Part shown: positions 22,001 through 33,827 of the stretch, in pieces
Layout of the letters: each line of letters begins with the position of its first letter
Numbering within the stretch: the stretch's first letter is position 1
Source: Atkinsonella hypoxylon
Taxonomy: Eukaryota > Ascomycota > Sordariomycetes > Hypocreales > Clavicipitaceae
Assembly (NCBI GenBank): GCA_000729835.1
Contig: JFHB01000106.1
Coordinates: 38,971 to 102,970, forward strand
DNA length: 64,000 nucleotides
Direction of reading: 5' to 3'
Translations under genes and position numbers: made by a program
Notes under the pieces: model-generated
The model's input: the letters and a program-made list of their open reading frames with translations, nothing else
What the model was told of the DNA's origin: nothing
Databases searched by the model: none

Positions 22001-24650
22001 AATTAGAAAAAGAACTAAAGGCCTCTTATTGTGCAGTATAGGCTCTATTTTAACGGTATCTCCCTCTATAATATCTAAACATCTAGGGGGGTTAGGAATA
22101 GCATACTTACTAGGTCTTCTAACAGCTTTAGCTTAGTTGTAAGCTAGGCAGTTAAAATCCTTTTCCTTAATTTTTATAAAATTAGGAATACCTTTAGTAA
22201 TAGAAGCAGTCTTCTTTAGTAAAGGGAGTCCTATATGCCTTAATCTAACGTGCTAAGTAGCAGCTAATTCTAGGAGCTTCTTATAGAAAGAAGAAGCAGT
22301 AGGATTTATACTACTAGAATTATTATTAGAGCTAGCTTCCTGTTGCTCTCTATCTTGCTAGATCTCTTAAGAACTATAGGCCTCGTTTAAGGGATCTAGA
22401 CAGCTACTTCCTCTAATATCTAGCAACTTAGGATTTAGACCTTCTAAATCTCCGTTATTAGAAGGAATCTAACTAGGAGCCCGTTTAGGAACTAGGGCTA
22501 ATAGCTCTATAGTATCGTTATTAGTATTATCTGCTTCTTCTTCTTTAAAGTTAGATAATTCCTTAATTTAGCTATATTCCTCTAGATTAAAACTAGGCTG
22601 TTAAGGGATTTAAACCTCTATAGAATAACTAGCATTATAACTGCTATTATAACTATTGCTAGCTAGAAATCCTATATAAGAGAGATTAGCGTAGTTTTTA
22701 CACACTCTAGGGGTCTCTTGCCCCTTAAGCTGTAAGAAGAAACTATACTTTTTAGGATTTAGAAGCCTACAGCAGCTTCTATTAGCTAGAAATAGCTAAT
22801 TTCTAAGGAGAGTGCCCTCTATTAAATACTGCTTTAGACTACTAATTAGGTTAGTATCTAAACCTAGGCAATATAGAGCATCCTTTAGAGCTAAAGGCCT
22901 GTATTTAGCTGGATTTATACTAACTAGTACCTAGAATACAGCAGTTCCCTATTCTTTAGGATAAATTAGACCTCCTCTAGTAGCAATAGGCGCGGTTTTA
23001 CCCTTTTTTATAGGCTTAAAAGTCCTAAAAAATGCCTTATTGTTAACTATATAATAGGTAGAACCTGTATTGTATAGTAGGGAGTTTTTAATTATTCCGT
23101 TAGAGTAATTAAAAGAAGGGGTATTATTACTAGTAATACTAGTATTACTAGTAGTGAATTCTGTATCTAAATTATAAGAATTATTACTACTAGAACTGCT
23201 AAATTCACTATTGGAATCTATAGTATCCTAGTTGCTAGTAGATAGGTTATAACAACCTATAGCAAAAGCAGCTTCTCTATCCTTATTCCTAGAATTTTTA
23301 TTACTTCTTCTTTAGCTCTTCTACTTCTTCTAATTCTTAGAGGCTTTATCTATATCTTTAGAGGCTTTAGAATTGTTAGAATTAGAATTAGAATCGGAAT
23401 TCTTCTTCTAATTAAGAGGATTCTTTCCTTAGTTAGCTTTATTATTATTAGAACTATTAGAATTAAAAGCTTTATAACTAAGAGCCTTAGATATAGAGGA
23501 GCTTTTATCTCTTTATTCTTCTAATAAGTTAGCTATAAGGAACTGTAAATTTAGCATTTTTACAGATAGACCTTGTGCTCTAGCAGCTCTAATAGAATAT
23601 TACTGCCTTTTAGCCTAGCTAGGGAAGGTCTTCTTTAAAGCATTAATATAATAATTTACCTAGTTAATAGGATTAATAGCTACACTATAGAGCTATAGTC
23701 TAGCTAGTAAATTATTAAATTTAGCATTAAAGGCCTCTAAAGATCCCTTATAGTTTAAAAACAATAAGTTGTAATAACTAGCATATAGTGTACTACGTTA
23801 TATTTCAGCACTCTATAAATACTGCCTAACTAGAACGTTATAGGTATCTACAGAGGACTTATGCTAGCTTATAGCAGCTTAAGGTCTAGATTAGCAACTA
23901 TCTCTTATAATTATAAGGATAATAGCTTGTTCTAAATCTACTAAAGTACTAGCTATACTAGAATTATTAATAAATTAAGGGAATTCTAGTGCTTTAAATT
24001 AAATAGTTAAAGCTTACTTCTACTGTTTAAAATTTTTAGGGCCTTTTAGCTTAGCAGCCTCTAGAATTAAGTAGACCTTCTTATTTAGCTCTTTTATAGT
24101 GCCTTCATTAAAAGCAGGCAGAAAAGTAGCACTATTAGAACTAGAAGGTTTAGGGGCTTTAAAAGAGACTTTAGAAGCTCTTTTAGAAGTAATAGGATCT
24201 ACTACCTTAAAGGGAGACCCTATAGAGAGATTACCTATAGATGTAATTATAGTATTTAATTTACTTAGTAAATTAGCTATATTACCTTTATTTTAGCTTT
24301 ATTTTGCTTCACTATACCTAATAAATCTATTTAGGGTCTCTTGTTACTTATCTATTTAAGCTTTTAGATTAGCTTAAACATTATAGACTTACACTACTCT
24401 TTTAGAAGCTAATCTAGCTTCCTTTAAAGCCTTCTTAGCTGTATAATCTTCTTTATTAGAAGAGAAATCTACTAGCTAAGGGGGGGACCTTGCTAGACTA
24501 GGAAAGCTAGTAACAGCTGTAGCTAGTGTACTAGAACCACTACTCTATTTAGGGCTTATGCTCTTTCCCTTACCTATTCCTTTTAGTGCTATTTTAAAGG
24601 ATTTTAATAGCTAATTTAATGCTCTTTATAGCTAATTATAGCCTAAATTA
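19069..24650 (-). pseudogene. Element D gag-pol remnant (Copia)
   Basis: Read right to left. Gag is about 24620-23300 (NSATFLPAFNEGTIKELNKK near 24140). Protease motif NTGS lies at 23071-23060, where DTGS is expected. Integrase follows: HVRLRHIGLPLL near 22230, catalytic YFNSSIEI near 21860, and the third acidic site as YIYKQNR near 21780. Two short open remnants at 21667-21413 and 21325-21134 cover the integrase C-terminus and the Pro-rich linker. RT is about 20900-20000, with YVDN near 20316-20327. RNase H runs about 19960-19360, ending LTKPFAI. No CCHC knuckle was found between gag and protease. Dozens of TAG/TAA stops. Confidence 0.88.
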
Positions 24651-25516
24651 CAGTAGAAAAGGTAGTAAACAATAGTAATAATTCTTACTAAATATAGGCT
24701 AGAAATGCTCTATATCTTTAGAAATTATACTGAGATTTTTCTCCAATTTCTTTCGTAATAGGTATAACAGGCTCTAAAGGCTGCGTTGTATTGCAATCTA
24801 TATGCGCATACAATTTGTATAGCAGACCAGATTAACAAGCGGTCGTAAGGGGCATAAAATATAGGTTCTAGCTATTTTTAGCCAAAAAATTTAGGAGATT
24901 CTTCTCTAATTAGGTTCTAATAAATTAGTGGAGACCTAGGCACAGCTAATTTAGAGATATCTAGCTAATTCCTACTTTAAAATCCTAACTAGTAGGATTA
25001 CTACACAAATTAATTCTGCGACTAAAAACACAGAAATATCTAACAGTAACAAGAGCTATTAGGCGTGCACTATAAATTATAGTATAGCTACTAACAGAGG
25101 TGCATAGAGTGCACAATATATAAGATAATAGCACAACAACAAGCGATGCAGTGCAGCGCTAAGCTTATTTCTTAATAGAAATAATTGATTAAGCAGTGCC
25201 TAATAAAACGATTTACAGTGCAAATGTAATGTATGTAGATGTGTATATTTTAATGTTGCGCAACAATAGAACCTAGCTATTAAGAATAGCTTTAAAAGTG
25301 TGTATACATAGGGTGCATAGGACTAGTGCAGGAGGTATAGGGTAGGCAGAATGAAAACACTAGTATAGTGGCTAGCGATGTGTGTGCAGCAGGTATTAAT
25401 AGCTTCCAGCAAGCTACTAATAGTAGCGATAGCTGCTAGCGTAGGTCTTAATATAGCTTCTAGTGAGTAATATAGTACACAATAGTAGATTTCAGCGGGC
25501 TAACAGCTTGCAGATA
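24651..25516 (-). other. Untranslated leader of element D
   Basis: Between the primer site and gag. No convincing coding frame. It holds a 95-bp stretch (about 25371-25465, AGCTTCCAGCAAGCTACT region) shared with element E but missing from element F. Several short inverted repeats are visible. Confidence 0.6.
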
Positions 25517-25536
25517 GGTCTTCTAGGCTTATAACC
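25517..25536 (-). other. Element D primer-binding site (initiator tRNA-Met interior type)
   Basis: In coding sense GGTTATAAGCCTAGAAGACC directly follows the 5' LTR. The first 12 bases are a RIP form of GGTTATGAGCCC, complementary to the initiator tRNA-Met anticodon arm. The equivalent site in element F (40845-40864) keeps GGTTATAAGCCCGGAAGACC. Confidence 0.7.
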
Positions 25537-26246
25537 TATTGAAAATAATAGGGATTACAGGACTAGATATCTAAGAGGGTAGTAGTCTCTTAGATTTAGC
25601 ATCTGTAATTGCTCCTAGCAATTATCACGTAGTAGAAGCAGCAGCGGCCTAAATTAAGCTATAGTGTATAGTACTAGATTACGTAGAGGCAATAGATAAC
25701 TGTAATAGTAGTATCTTTATATTAAGAGCGCTGTAACAAATAAGTTAGTAAGGGTAGAATCTTAAATCTTTCTAGTCCCTTATAGATCTACTAACTATAT
25801 TAGCAGACTGTAGTTACTAGAAGGGGCTTATAAGCTACTTTATAATTTCCGCAAAAAGATTTACTATATAAAAACAAAAAAATCGACTTACAGCTATACA
25901 AACGAGACGCCTACGTGCACAATTTAACAAATTCCACTAATAATAAGCAACCCTTATAAGCAACCTTATCTAACAATTATACTATTAGATAGCCCTAATT
26001 CTTAGCTTTTAAATAGTATACTTCTTAAATTTCTACTATTGCTAGTTGTAGAGAAAATCGCTGTTAAAGTTGACTATAGGTTAGGCAACTTTGCCTTAGT
26101 CGATTCTAGATGTTTTGCATCTAGTAACAGCGATATCTCTACCAAAAATCAACGTAACAAGACCTAGTTAGAGTCACGTGATAGAGCAACTAACAGGCAA
26201 CTAGCAAGCATAAAAATAGGCTATACAGGGTAGCTTATTTTTAACA
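25537..26246 (-). repeat. Element D 5' LTR (710 bp)
   Basis: TATTGAAAATAATAGGG...TTATTTTTAACA on the plus strand. It carries an extra copy of an 11-bp CAACTAGC/CAACTAAC-type unit near 26186-26206. A similar duplication occurs in the solo LTR at 56542-57245. Confidence 0.9.
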
Positions 26247-27873
26247 TCTATTACTATTAACAATAAAACCTAATAGCTAAATAGCTAAGTAGCCTATAAA
26301 TAACTTCTTTATAGCTATTATTAACTTATTTTTCTTTAGAATTAATAAGACTATATTAAGGTATATAAGGTAGTTCTTAGTAGAGTTAAAGAATATAATA
26401 ATATTATTAATGTAGATTTATATAAAATATTAATGCTTTTAAAATAATTAGTCTATATACTATTAAGCAAAAGCTAGTACATTCTTAAAGCCTATAAGTG
26501 CTACATTTAATGCTTTTAATCCTTATTTTAATATTACTACTATATAAGATTAGTGCTCTTGTTTTATAGAAAGCTAGTAGAAAAACCCTAATATATTAAA
26601 GAGCAAAAATATCTTCTTACTATATATATTTACTATAATATCTAATTAATCTAGTAGAAAGTATATATCTAGTATTACTATACTATTAAGCGGCCTTATA
26701 TTAACTATAACTTATTCTTTTCTTTCTATTAAGGTTTTAATCTACACTATAAAGGCTAGGTAGGCTATAGCTGCTAAGTTGTCTAAATATAATATCTTTC
26801 TACCTAAATGCAGCTTATTGTAGACCTTATCTAGTTTAGCTTTATCTTTAGCTTCTAGTAGGTAGATTTAAATAGGTTTTAGCTGCTTCTGCTATCTATC
26901 TACTAAATCTACTCTTATGTACTAGTCTTTAGGTATAAGAACAATACCTCTATTACAATAAATATTGTATTTATCTATTAAGTTAATAAGCTTAGCTATA
27001 ACATTTAGGCCTAAGTTTTCTACCTTAACCTTATATTTATTGCAGATATATAGTATATTCTTAGAACAAGAGATTCTATATATAAAGATACTATTATTAA
27101 CTTTCTTAGGGTTAAATTTACTACTATTACCTTTCTTCTATATTTTATAATCTTTTGTAGGCAATAGACTATTATTAAGTATAATATCACTAGAAAAATA
27201 TATATATAAATTAAATAGGTTTATAATTATATAGTTAGCCTTAAGCCCTTTATTGTACTAAAGATAAGTAACCTTTTAATTCTTTTAGATTATAACGAAT
27301 TTATCTAAATAGTTATAGGCTACTATTTATTCCTAGTTAGTTATGCTAAGCAATATATCTAGGATAAGGTTAGATTTTAAGTATATATAGTAGGCAGTAG
27401 CCTTCTTATTAACTAGTACCTCTTTCTATTTAACTAGGATATATTTCTACAATTTTAGCGGAATTGTTATAGTTTATACTGCTATTACATTCTAATATAG
27501 AATCTTTAAAATTAGTTAGAAGATACCTATTTCTATAACTATATTATAAATAGACTTAATAGTAGCTTTAAGGCAGATAAAATCGATTTTAACACTATAA
27601 TTATAGAGAAAGGTTAAATCTAGAAGGAGCTTTAGTCCTAAGTTACTTATTACGTTAGCTATAACTGTAAAATAGCTAGTTATAGGCACACTATATATAG
27701 ATCTAGAGATATAGAAGTTAAATGTAGCTATCTTAGAGATATAGAAGGATAACTGCACTCTAGTAACTAGTTTTAGCTCTATCTTTACCTATTTTATATT
27801 CTAACTAAACTAAGTTAACTATACTTTATTAACTAGCACTAAAGATATTCTAGTATCTAGGTAGATCTAATAC
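26247..27873 (-). pseudogene. Family 3 Gypsy protease-RT remnant (copy 2)
   Basis: Near-identical in layout to 9205-10835. The protease remnant 27758-27516 (80 codons, LLLDLTFLYNYSVKIDF) pairs with 10726-10484. RT lies to its left and is cut by element D at the TCTAT target, then continues at 18369. It keeps the single GTATCT site that carries the family 4 solo LTR in copy 1. The plus-strand frame near 26965-27150 is an antisense shadow. Confidence 0.85.
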
Positions 27874-28566
27874 TATTGAAAATAATAGGGATTACAGGAC
27901 TAGATATCTAAGAGGGTAGTGGTCTCTTAGATTTAGTACCTGTAATTGCTCCTAGCAATTATCACGTAGTGGAAGCAGCAGCGGCCTAAATCAAGCTGTA
28001 GTGTATAGTACTAGATCACGTAGAAGCAATAGATAACTGTAATAGTGGTATCTTTATATTAAGAGCGCTGTAACAAACAGTAAGGGTAAAATCTTAAATC
28101 TTTCCAGTCCCTTATAGACCTACTAACTATATCAGCGGGCCGTGGTTGCTAGAAGGGGCTCGTAGGCTACTTTATAATTTCCGCAAAAAGATTTACTATA
28201 TAAAAACAAAAAAATCGACTTACGGCTATACAAACGAGATACCTATATGCACAATTTAACAAATTCCACTAATAACAAGCAACCCTTATAAGCAACTCTA
28301 TCTAACAATTATACTATTAGATAGCCCTAATTCTTAGCTTTTAAATAGTATACTTCTTGAATTTCTACTATTGCTAGTTGTGGAGAAAATCGCAGTTAAA
28401 GTTAACTATAGGTTAGGCAACTTTGCCTTAGTTAAATCTAGATGTTTGCATCTAGTAACAATAATATCTCTACCAAAAATCAACGTAACAAGACCTAATG
28501 AGGGTCACGTGATAGAGCAACTAGTAGGCATAAAAATAGGCTATACAGGGTAGCTTATTTTTAACA
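27874..28566 (-). mobile_element. Family 1 solo LTR (693 bp)
   Basis: TATTGAAAATAATAGGG to TTATTTTTAACA with no internal region. AATAC at 27869-27873 and 28567-28571 is an exact 5-bp TSD. The plus-strand open frame near 28371-28553 lies inside the LTR and recurs in other LTR copies; it is not a gene. Confidence 0.93.
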
Positions 28567-29661
28567 AATACAATAGTCCTTTATTATAGAATTAAATAGA
28601 AATCTTTAGAAAGGAATTTAACTTTAAAATACTAAATTTAATAAGCTATAGCCTTATAACTGCTTTAACTACTTACTCTATCTAGATTCCCTATAAATTC
28701 TTTTAGTTTACCTTTATTTAAACCTTTTTCTTTTACTTTTCTTTACTTTTAGTAAAATAGGTTTTAATAAAGTTAAACTCTAGACTAGTTAGTAGCTTAT
28801 TAGTATTAACTGTTTCTCCTTCTTCTATTAGCTAGTATTTATAGCTTTTAAGGTACTTTTTATAGTCTTTCTAGTTAGATTTATCTTTAAACGTTATTAT
28901 ATAGGTATATTCCTTATTATTCTACAGTAGGCTCTATTGTTAGAAACATTAAAGCTACTAAAGATACTATAGCTTTAGCTAATAATTCTAGCTAGCTCTT
29001 AAATCTTAATTCTACTAAGGCTAAGGTTACTGCTCTCTTAATAGCTAATTCCTTTAGTTTTATAGTAGGTATTAAGGATAATTATTCTAGTGATTTTTAT
29101 AGAATAGAGGTTAGAACTAAAATTAACTATTGCTTTTATTCTAGTTAGCTTAATTACCTTAAGCTGCCTTATTGTTTTTAAAGTTCTTACTATTAGATTT
29201 ACTTTAAGTGTAGTAAGTATAGTATCTTCCTTATAGTTTTCTAATTTTTATTGTTTTTCTAGATCCCTTAAGCATTCTTATAGATCCTTAACCTTATTAT
29301 TTATTATAGTAATATATATAGATCTTAGGTCTTTTACTATTAGAATTAAGTATAGCTATTATAATTCTAAGTATAGCTTATAATAGAATCTTAAAAGGAG
29401 CTAAAGGTTAGTAGTTTTACTATTTATATAAGTATATTAAAATACTTTAGAGGTAAATTCCCTAAATAATTTTTCTTTAATTATATTTTGCTCTATAAAC
29501 TTAGCTAAATTTAGCTATATTATTGCATCCTAGATCTATATACTAAATTCTTTATAGATAGTAGTATAAATAAAGTTTAAACTGCTAAAAATAGCTGTTT
29601 TTTTATAGTAATCTAGATACTGCCTATACTATATTAATGCATTCCCTTTAAAGAGGGTTTA

Positions 29662-29781
29662 TGTTACGTGCTGAATATGTTATATAGAGCTTGATACCGT
29701 CACTTCCTCTAACTGAGGTTGTGACTAGACCTTTTAGTGCAGTAGTCAAGCATTGCATTAAGGCCTAATTAATCTATAATA
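29662..29781 (+). repeat. Miniature element 2, left LTR (120 bp)
   Basis: Direct repeat of 30010-30129. Differences are mostly C/T and G/A, and each copy holds some unmutated sites the other has lost, as RIP would produce. Confidence 0.85.
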
Positions 29782-30009
29782 TATAGTAGCAATTGCTTGT
29801 GTATTTAATTCCTGCAGCTGCGGAATTTTTCAGGTCTAGGTCTAGTTGCAGAGCTAGCTACAGGCTTAGTGTGCGCATAGTAGAGACTATAGGAGTGCAA
29901 TTCCCTACTAGTAACAATTCTAGGCTTAGTGCTAGATCTACTGTATGCTAAGCTTAGAAGGTCCCTCTATTAGCTAGATTAGCTAACACTTGCTAATAGC
30001 TGCAGCATC

Positions 30010-30129
30010 TGTTACGTGCTAAATATGTTATATAGAGCTTAATACCGTCACTTCCTCTAACTGAGGTTGTAACTAGACCTTTTGGTGCAGTGGTTAAGCA
30101 TTGCATCAAGGCCTGATTAATCCGTGACA
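30010..30129 (+). repeat. Miniature element 2, right LTR (120 bp), with box A-like motif
   Basis: Contains TGGTGCAGTGGTTAAGCA at 30083-30100, which fits the Pol III box A at about 10 of 12 positions; the left LTR has the RIP form TAGTGCAGTAGTCAAGCA. A convincing box B is not seen (GATTAATCC downstream is one base short). Confidence 0.8.
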
Positions 30130-30305
30130 GTTTAGAGCTTAATGTAAATAGCTTCTTAGGCGTGAATTGTACTATAGCTATAGTAGTCTTTAACGGCTTA
30201 GATCTATAGCTTTATATTGTAGAAAACAGTATACTTTCCTTTATATAAAATTAGCTTATAGATATTTCTATTATTAAAGGGTTTAAAGTAACTAATATTA
30301 GTAAT

Positions 30306-30427
30306 TGTTACAGGATAAGCCTACAGACCCGCAGGTCACTAGTGCACGTGACTGCAATTATGTATAAGTAGTTAGAAGCAACGCTTAAGTAGTTAGATTG
30401 AACAATTAACAATTATTTACTAAAACA
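30306..30427 (+). mobile_element. Family 3 Gypsy 5' LTR (122 bp, plus strand, copy 3)
   Basis: TGTTACAGGATAAGCC...TTTACTAAAACA. Inverse of 14062-14183. Preceded by GTAAT (30301-30305), the candidate left TSD within family 3 copy 2. The first 90 bases are almost free of RIP. Confidence 0.85.
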
Positions 30428-32650
30428 TTATTATTAGATGCTTCTTACAGAAGCTCTTATAACTTCTCTTATAAATTATTATATAACCTATTAAATCTAA
30501 TAACCTATTGTTACTTCTAATAAACCTACATTAGATTCTACTGTAATAAGTAGTAGTAATTACTTCTAATTGTTACTAACCTTCCTTAAGCTTAAAAAGC
30601 TAAAATTGCAATATTTAAGATAGAGTAACTTTAGAAGGAACTTAGTAGAAGGAATTATATTTCTTTTACTAATAGAGAACTTAAAACTATATACTAATTC
30701 TATAAATTTTACTACTAAAATCTAGATTTCTAGATTTAAAAAAGAGATCTTATACCTTAAGAAAAAAGAAGCCTACTACTTTATTTTGCTTACTATAAAT
30801 TTATTAATAAATAGCTTAAATTATATAACTAACTTAAGCTAGTAAAGCTATTTTCTTACTAGAATACTATTAATACTTCTATAGTATAATAGGTATAGAG
30901 GTAGGTTAATAGAATTATTAATAAGGCTAAATTTACTAAACTTCTTATAGATTTACTAATAGTAATACTAAAAGGAAAAGCTAAGGCTAGATTATCTAGA
31001 TCTAATAGCTTAAGAGGTATTATCTATAAAGTTAGTGCTAGTTTTACTTAGAATATTAAAGGAAAGTAAGTATAGAGATCTAGATTTATACTACTTACTA
31101 AGGACCTAGATCTATTAAATATACCTTAAACTACTAAAAAGAACTTACTAATTAAAGAACTAGCTAAAATCTTACTGCTTTTATAGGCTTACTAAAGGTT
31201 TTATACCTTTAGGCTAAGGTATAAAGTAAAGAAAGCAGTAAAGCTACTTAAAAAAGAGAACCTCTTACTAGAATAGCTTATAGGTTTTTCTATAGAAATT
31301 AGTAAGTAAATTAGTAGAATTAAAGAAGAATTAATTAATAAAATTAGTAAATTATAGAGAGAATTAAATAATAAAATTACTGCTCTTTAGGTAAAGTAAT
31401 AATACTTAGCCTAAAAAATAAAAACTATACCTAAGCCTTAGGATAAATATAATAGGTAATACTATACTTAATAAGGCTTTTAGCTTAAGGATTATAGATA
31501 AAGGGCTTTTAATCTCTACTTACCCCTAAAAGATAACTATAACTAAAAGTAAAATTAAAAGCAACCTTTAGGCAAAAGAAACTATATAATATAGAGATAT
31601 TTTAAACACTTTAGTACTTTTCTAAAAGAATAAAAGCTATTATAATTTCTAAAGAATCTATTAAAGTAATACTATAATAGTAAAGCTAAGAAGAGCTAAG
31701 ATACTAAAAAAGACTAAAATTAAGTATTTAGTAACTTTAAATATTAGTATATAAATTAATAAGCACTATACTATACTAGAAACAATAATCTCTAGCTAAA
31801 ACTAATAGATAAAAGGCTAAATCTACATTAAAAGTAGAATAACTAAGGTAATATATAGTTCTAAACCCCTAAGGAATAAATAAATTCTATATAAAAGATT
31901 ACTAATATTAGTTACTTTAAACCCTTTAACAATAGAAATATCTATAAGCTAATTTTATATAAAGAAAAGCACACTATTTTCTACAATATAGAGCTATAGA
32001 TTTAAGCTATTAAAGACTACTATAGCTGTAGTGTAATTAACGCCTAAGAAGCTATTTACATTAAGCTCTAAACTCTCTTTAAAGAGAATGCATTAATATA
32101 GTATAGGCAGTATCTAAATTACTATAAAAAAACAGCTATTTTTAGTAGTTTAAACTCTATTTATACTGCTATCTATAAAGAATTTAGTATATAGATCTAG
32201 AATACAATAATATAGCTAGATTTAGCTAAGTTTATAGAGTAAGATATAATTAAAGAAAAATTATTTAGGGAATTTACCTCTAGAGTATTTTAATATATCT
32301 ATATAAATAGTAAAGCTATTAATCTTTAGCTCCTTTTAAGACTCTATTATAAGCTATACTTAGAATTATAATAGCTATACCTAATTCTAACAGTAAAAGA
32401 CCTAAGATCTATATATATTACTATAGTAGATAATAAGGTTAAGGATTTATAAGAATGCCTTAGAGATCTAGGAAAACAATAAAAATTAAGAGACTATAAG
32501 GAAGGTACTAATGCTTACTACACTTAAAGCAAATTTAACAGTAAGGACTTTAAAAACAATAAAGTAGCCTAAGGTAACTAGGCTAACTAGAATAAGAGCA
32601 ACAGTTAATTTTAGTTCTAACCTCTATTCTATAAAAATTACTAGAATAAT
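30428..32650 (+). pseudogene. Family 3 Gypsy gag remnant (copy 3, plus strand)
   Basis: Follows the LTR at 30306-30427 and is homologous to 14061-11843 of copy 1. Translation gives Lys/Asn/Gln-rich sequence with a long charged helical stretch near 31080-31420, and an Asn/Gln-rich tail near 32490-32620 (RDYKEGTNAYYT, then KFNSKDFKNNK). Stops are TAA/TAG. It is cut at 32651 by a family 1 LTR, so protease and pol of this copy are not seen. About 750 bp (31898-32650) forms an inverted repeat with 29080-30305. Confidence 0.78.
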
Positions 32651-33351
32651 TATTGAAAATAATAGGGATTACAGGACTAGATATCTAAGAGGGTAGTGGT
32701 CTCTTAGATTTAGCACCTGTAATTGCTCCTAGTAATTATCACGTAGTGGAAGCAGCAGCGGCCTAAATCAAGCTGTAGTGTATAATATAGATCACGTAGA
32801 GGCAGTAGATAACTATAATAATAGTGGTATTTTATATTAAGAGCGCTGTAACAAACAAGTTAGTAAGGGTAGGATCTTGAATCTTTCTAGTCCCTTATAG
32901 ACCTACGGACTATATTAGCAGGCTGTAGTTGCTAGAAGGGGCTTATAGGCTACTTTATAATTTCCGCAAAAAGATTTACTATATAAAAACAAAAAAAATT
33001 AACTCACGGCTATATAAACGAGACGCCTATATGCATAATTTAATAAATTCTACTAATAATAAGTAACCCTTATAAGCAACTCTATTTAACAATTATACTA
33101 TTAAATAGCCCTAATTCTTAGCTTTTAAATAGTATACTTCTTGAATTTCTACTATTGCTAGTTGTAGAGAAAATCGCTGTTAAAGTTAACTATAGGTTAG
33201 GCAACTTTGCCTTAGTTAATTCTAGATGTTTTGCATCTAGTAACAGCAATATCTCTACTAAAAATTAACGTAACAAGACCTAGTTAGGGTTACGTAATAG
33301 AGCAACTAGTAAGCATAAAAATAGGCTATATAGGGTAGCTTATTTTTAACA
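32651..33351 (-). repeat. Element E 3' LTR (701 bp)
   Basis: TATTGAAAATAATAGGG to TTATTTTTAACA, followed by CTCCCTCTAGA (reversed purine tract). Less RIP-mutated than the LTR at the other end of E. Confidence 0.88.
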
Positions 33352-33827
33352 CTCCCTCTAGAAATGTAAGAAGTAACTAGTTCTATAAGCAACTTAGCTC
33401 CTTTACAGGATATCTAAGTTAGAATTAACTAACGAAAATATAGTACTAATAACAGAACTAAATAATATAACTAATTCCAGCAATTCTAGGGTAGTTATAG
33501 TTAAATATAACTAGTTGTTGTTAATTGTTTTTGTTGTTTTCGATTTTTAACTGTTTTTTCGTTGCTTTTCGATTTTTTAAGTGTTTTTATTGCTTTTATA
33601 AGCTAGCTAGAAAGCTCTAGTACCTTAATGAATTGTTAATGCTTTTAAATAGCAAGAGGCTTAGTTAGGCTATCTGCTAGCATCTAATTTGTATTAATAT
33701 AACTAACCTTAGCTATACCTTTACGAATCTTTTCCCTAATGTAGTTAAACTTCAAAAGGGTATGCTTAGTTCTACTATATAATGTTAGGTTGTAAGCAGT
33801 AACTATAGCGCCTTAATTATTACACCT
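33352..33827 (-). pseudogene. Element E RNase H C-terminal remnant
   Basis: The stretch next to the 3' LTR: untranslated tail with GTTGTTTTCGATTTTTAAC-type repeats, then the end of RNase H near 33650 (reversed LTKPLAI) up to AACTATAGCGCCTTAATT. Interrupted by element F at CACCT (33823-33827) and continues at 41564. Confidence 0.85.

Larger units (their letters stand above)
18370..26246 (-). mobile_element. Full-length family 1 Copia retrotransposon D (7.88 kb)
   Basis: Complete element in minus orientation: 3' LTR 18370-19068, internal region 19069-25536, 5' LTR 25537-26246. TCTAT at 18365-18369 and 26247-26251 is an exact 5-bp TSD. Removing the element restores the family 3 RT sequence ATTCTATTACTATT seen at 9213-9226. 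Both LTRs share the diagnostic GTATAGTACTAGAT. The 5' LTR is longer because of an extra 11-bp unit near 26186-26206. RIP has destroyed all reading frames. Confidence 0.93.
29662..30129 (+). mobile_element. Miniature LTR retroelement 2 (TRIM-like, 468 bp)
   Basis: Two 120-bp direct repeats, 29662-29781 and 30010-30129, starting TGTTACGTGCT and ending CCGTGACA (right) or its RIP form CTATAATA (left). They flank a 228-bp core with no coding capacity. GTTTA at 29657-29661 and 30130-30134 is an exact TSD, and 12412-12440 in copy 1 is the matching empty site with one GTTTA. Two bases after the left LTR, TAGTAGC is a plausible RIP form of TGGTAGC (primer-binding site). Orientation is inferred from that motif only. 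Confidence 0.85.
28567..30305 (-). pseudogene. Family 3 Gypsy gag-pol junction remnant (copy 2), split by miniature element 2
   Basis: Matches 11320-12610 of copy 1 in the same orientation. Interrupted at 29662-30129 by miniature element 2 and cut at 30305 by a third family 3 element in opposite orientation. The remainder of gag and the 5' LTR of this copy are not in the window. Confidence 0.8.

Noticed and set aside
24099..24296. Plus-strand frame repeated at 39506-39706 and 52419-52616.
   Set aside because: Antisense shadow of family 1 gag; the minus strand gives the recognisable capsid reading.
28371..28553. 60-codon frame inside a family 1 LTR, recurring at 54364-54546.
   Set aside because: It lies wholly in LTR sequence, is closed by stops in other LTR copies and has no coding features.
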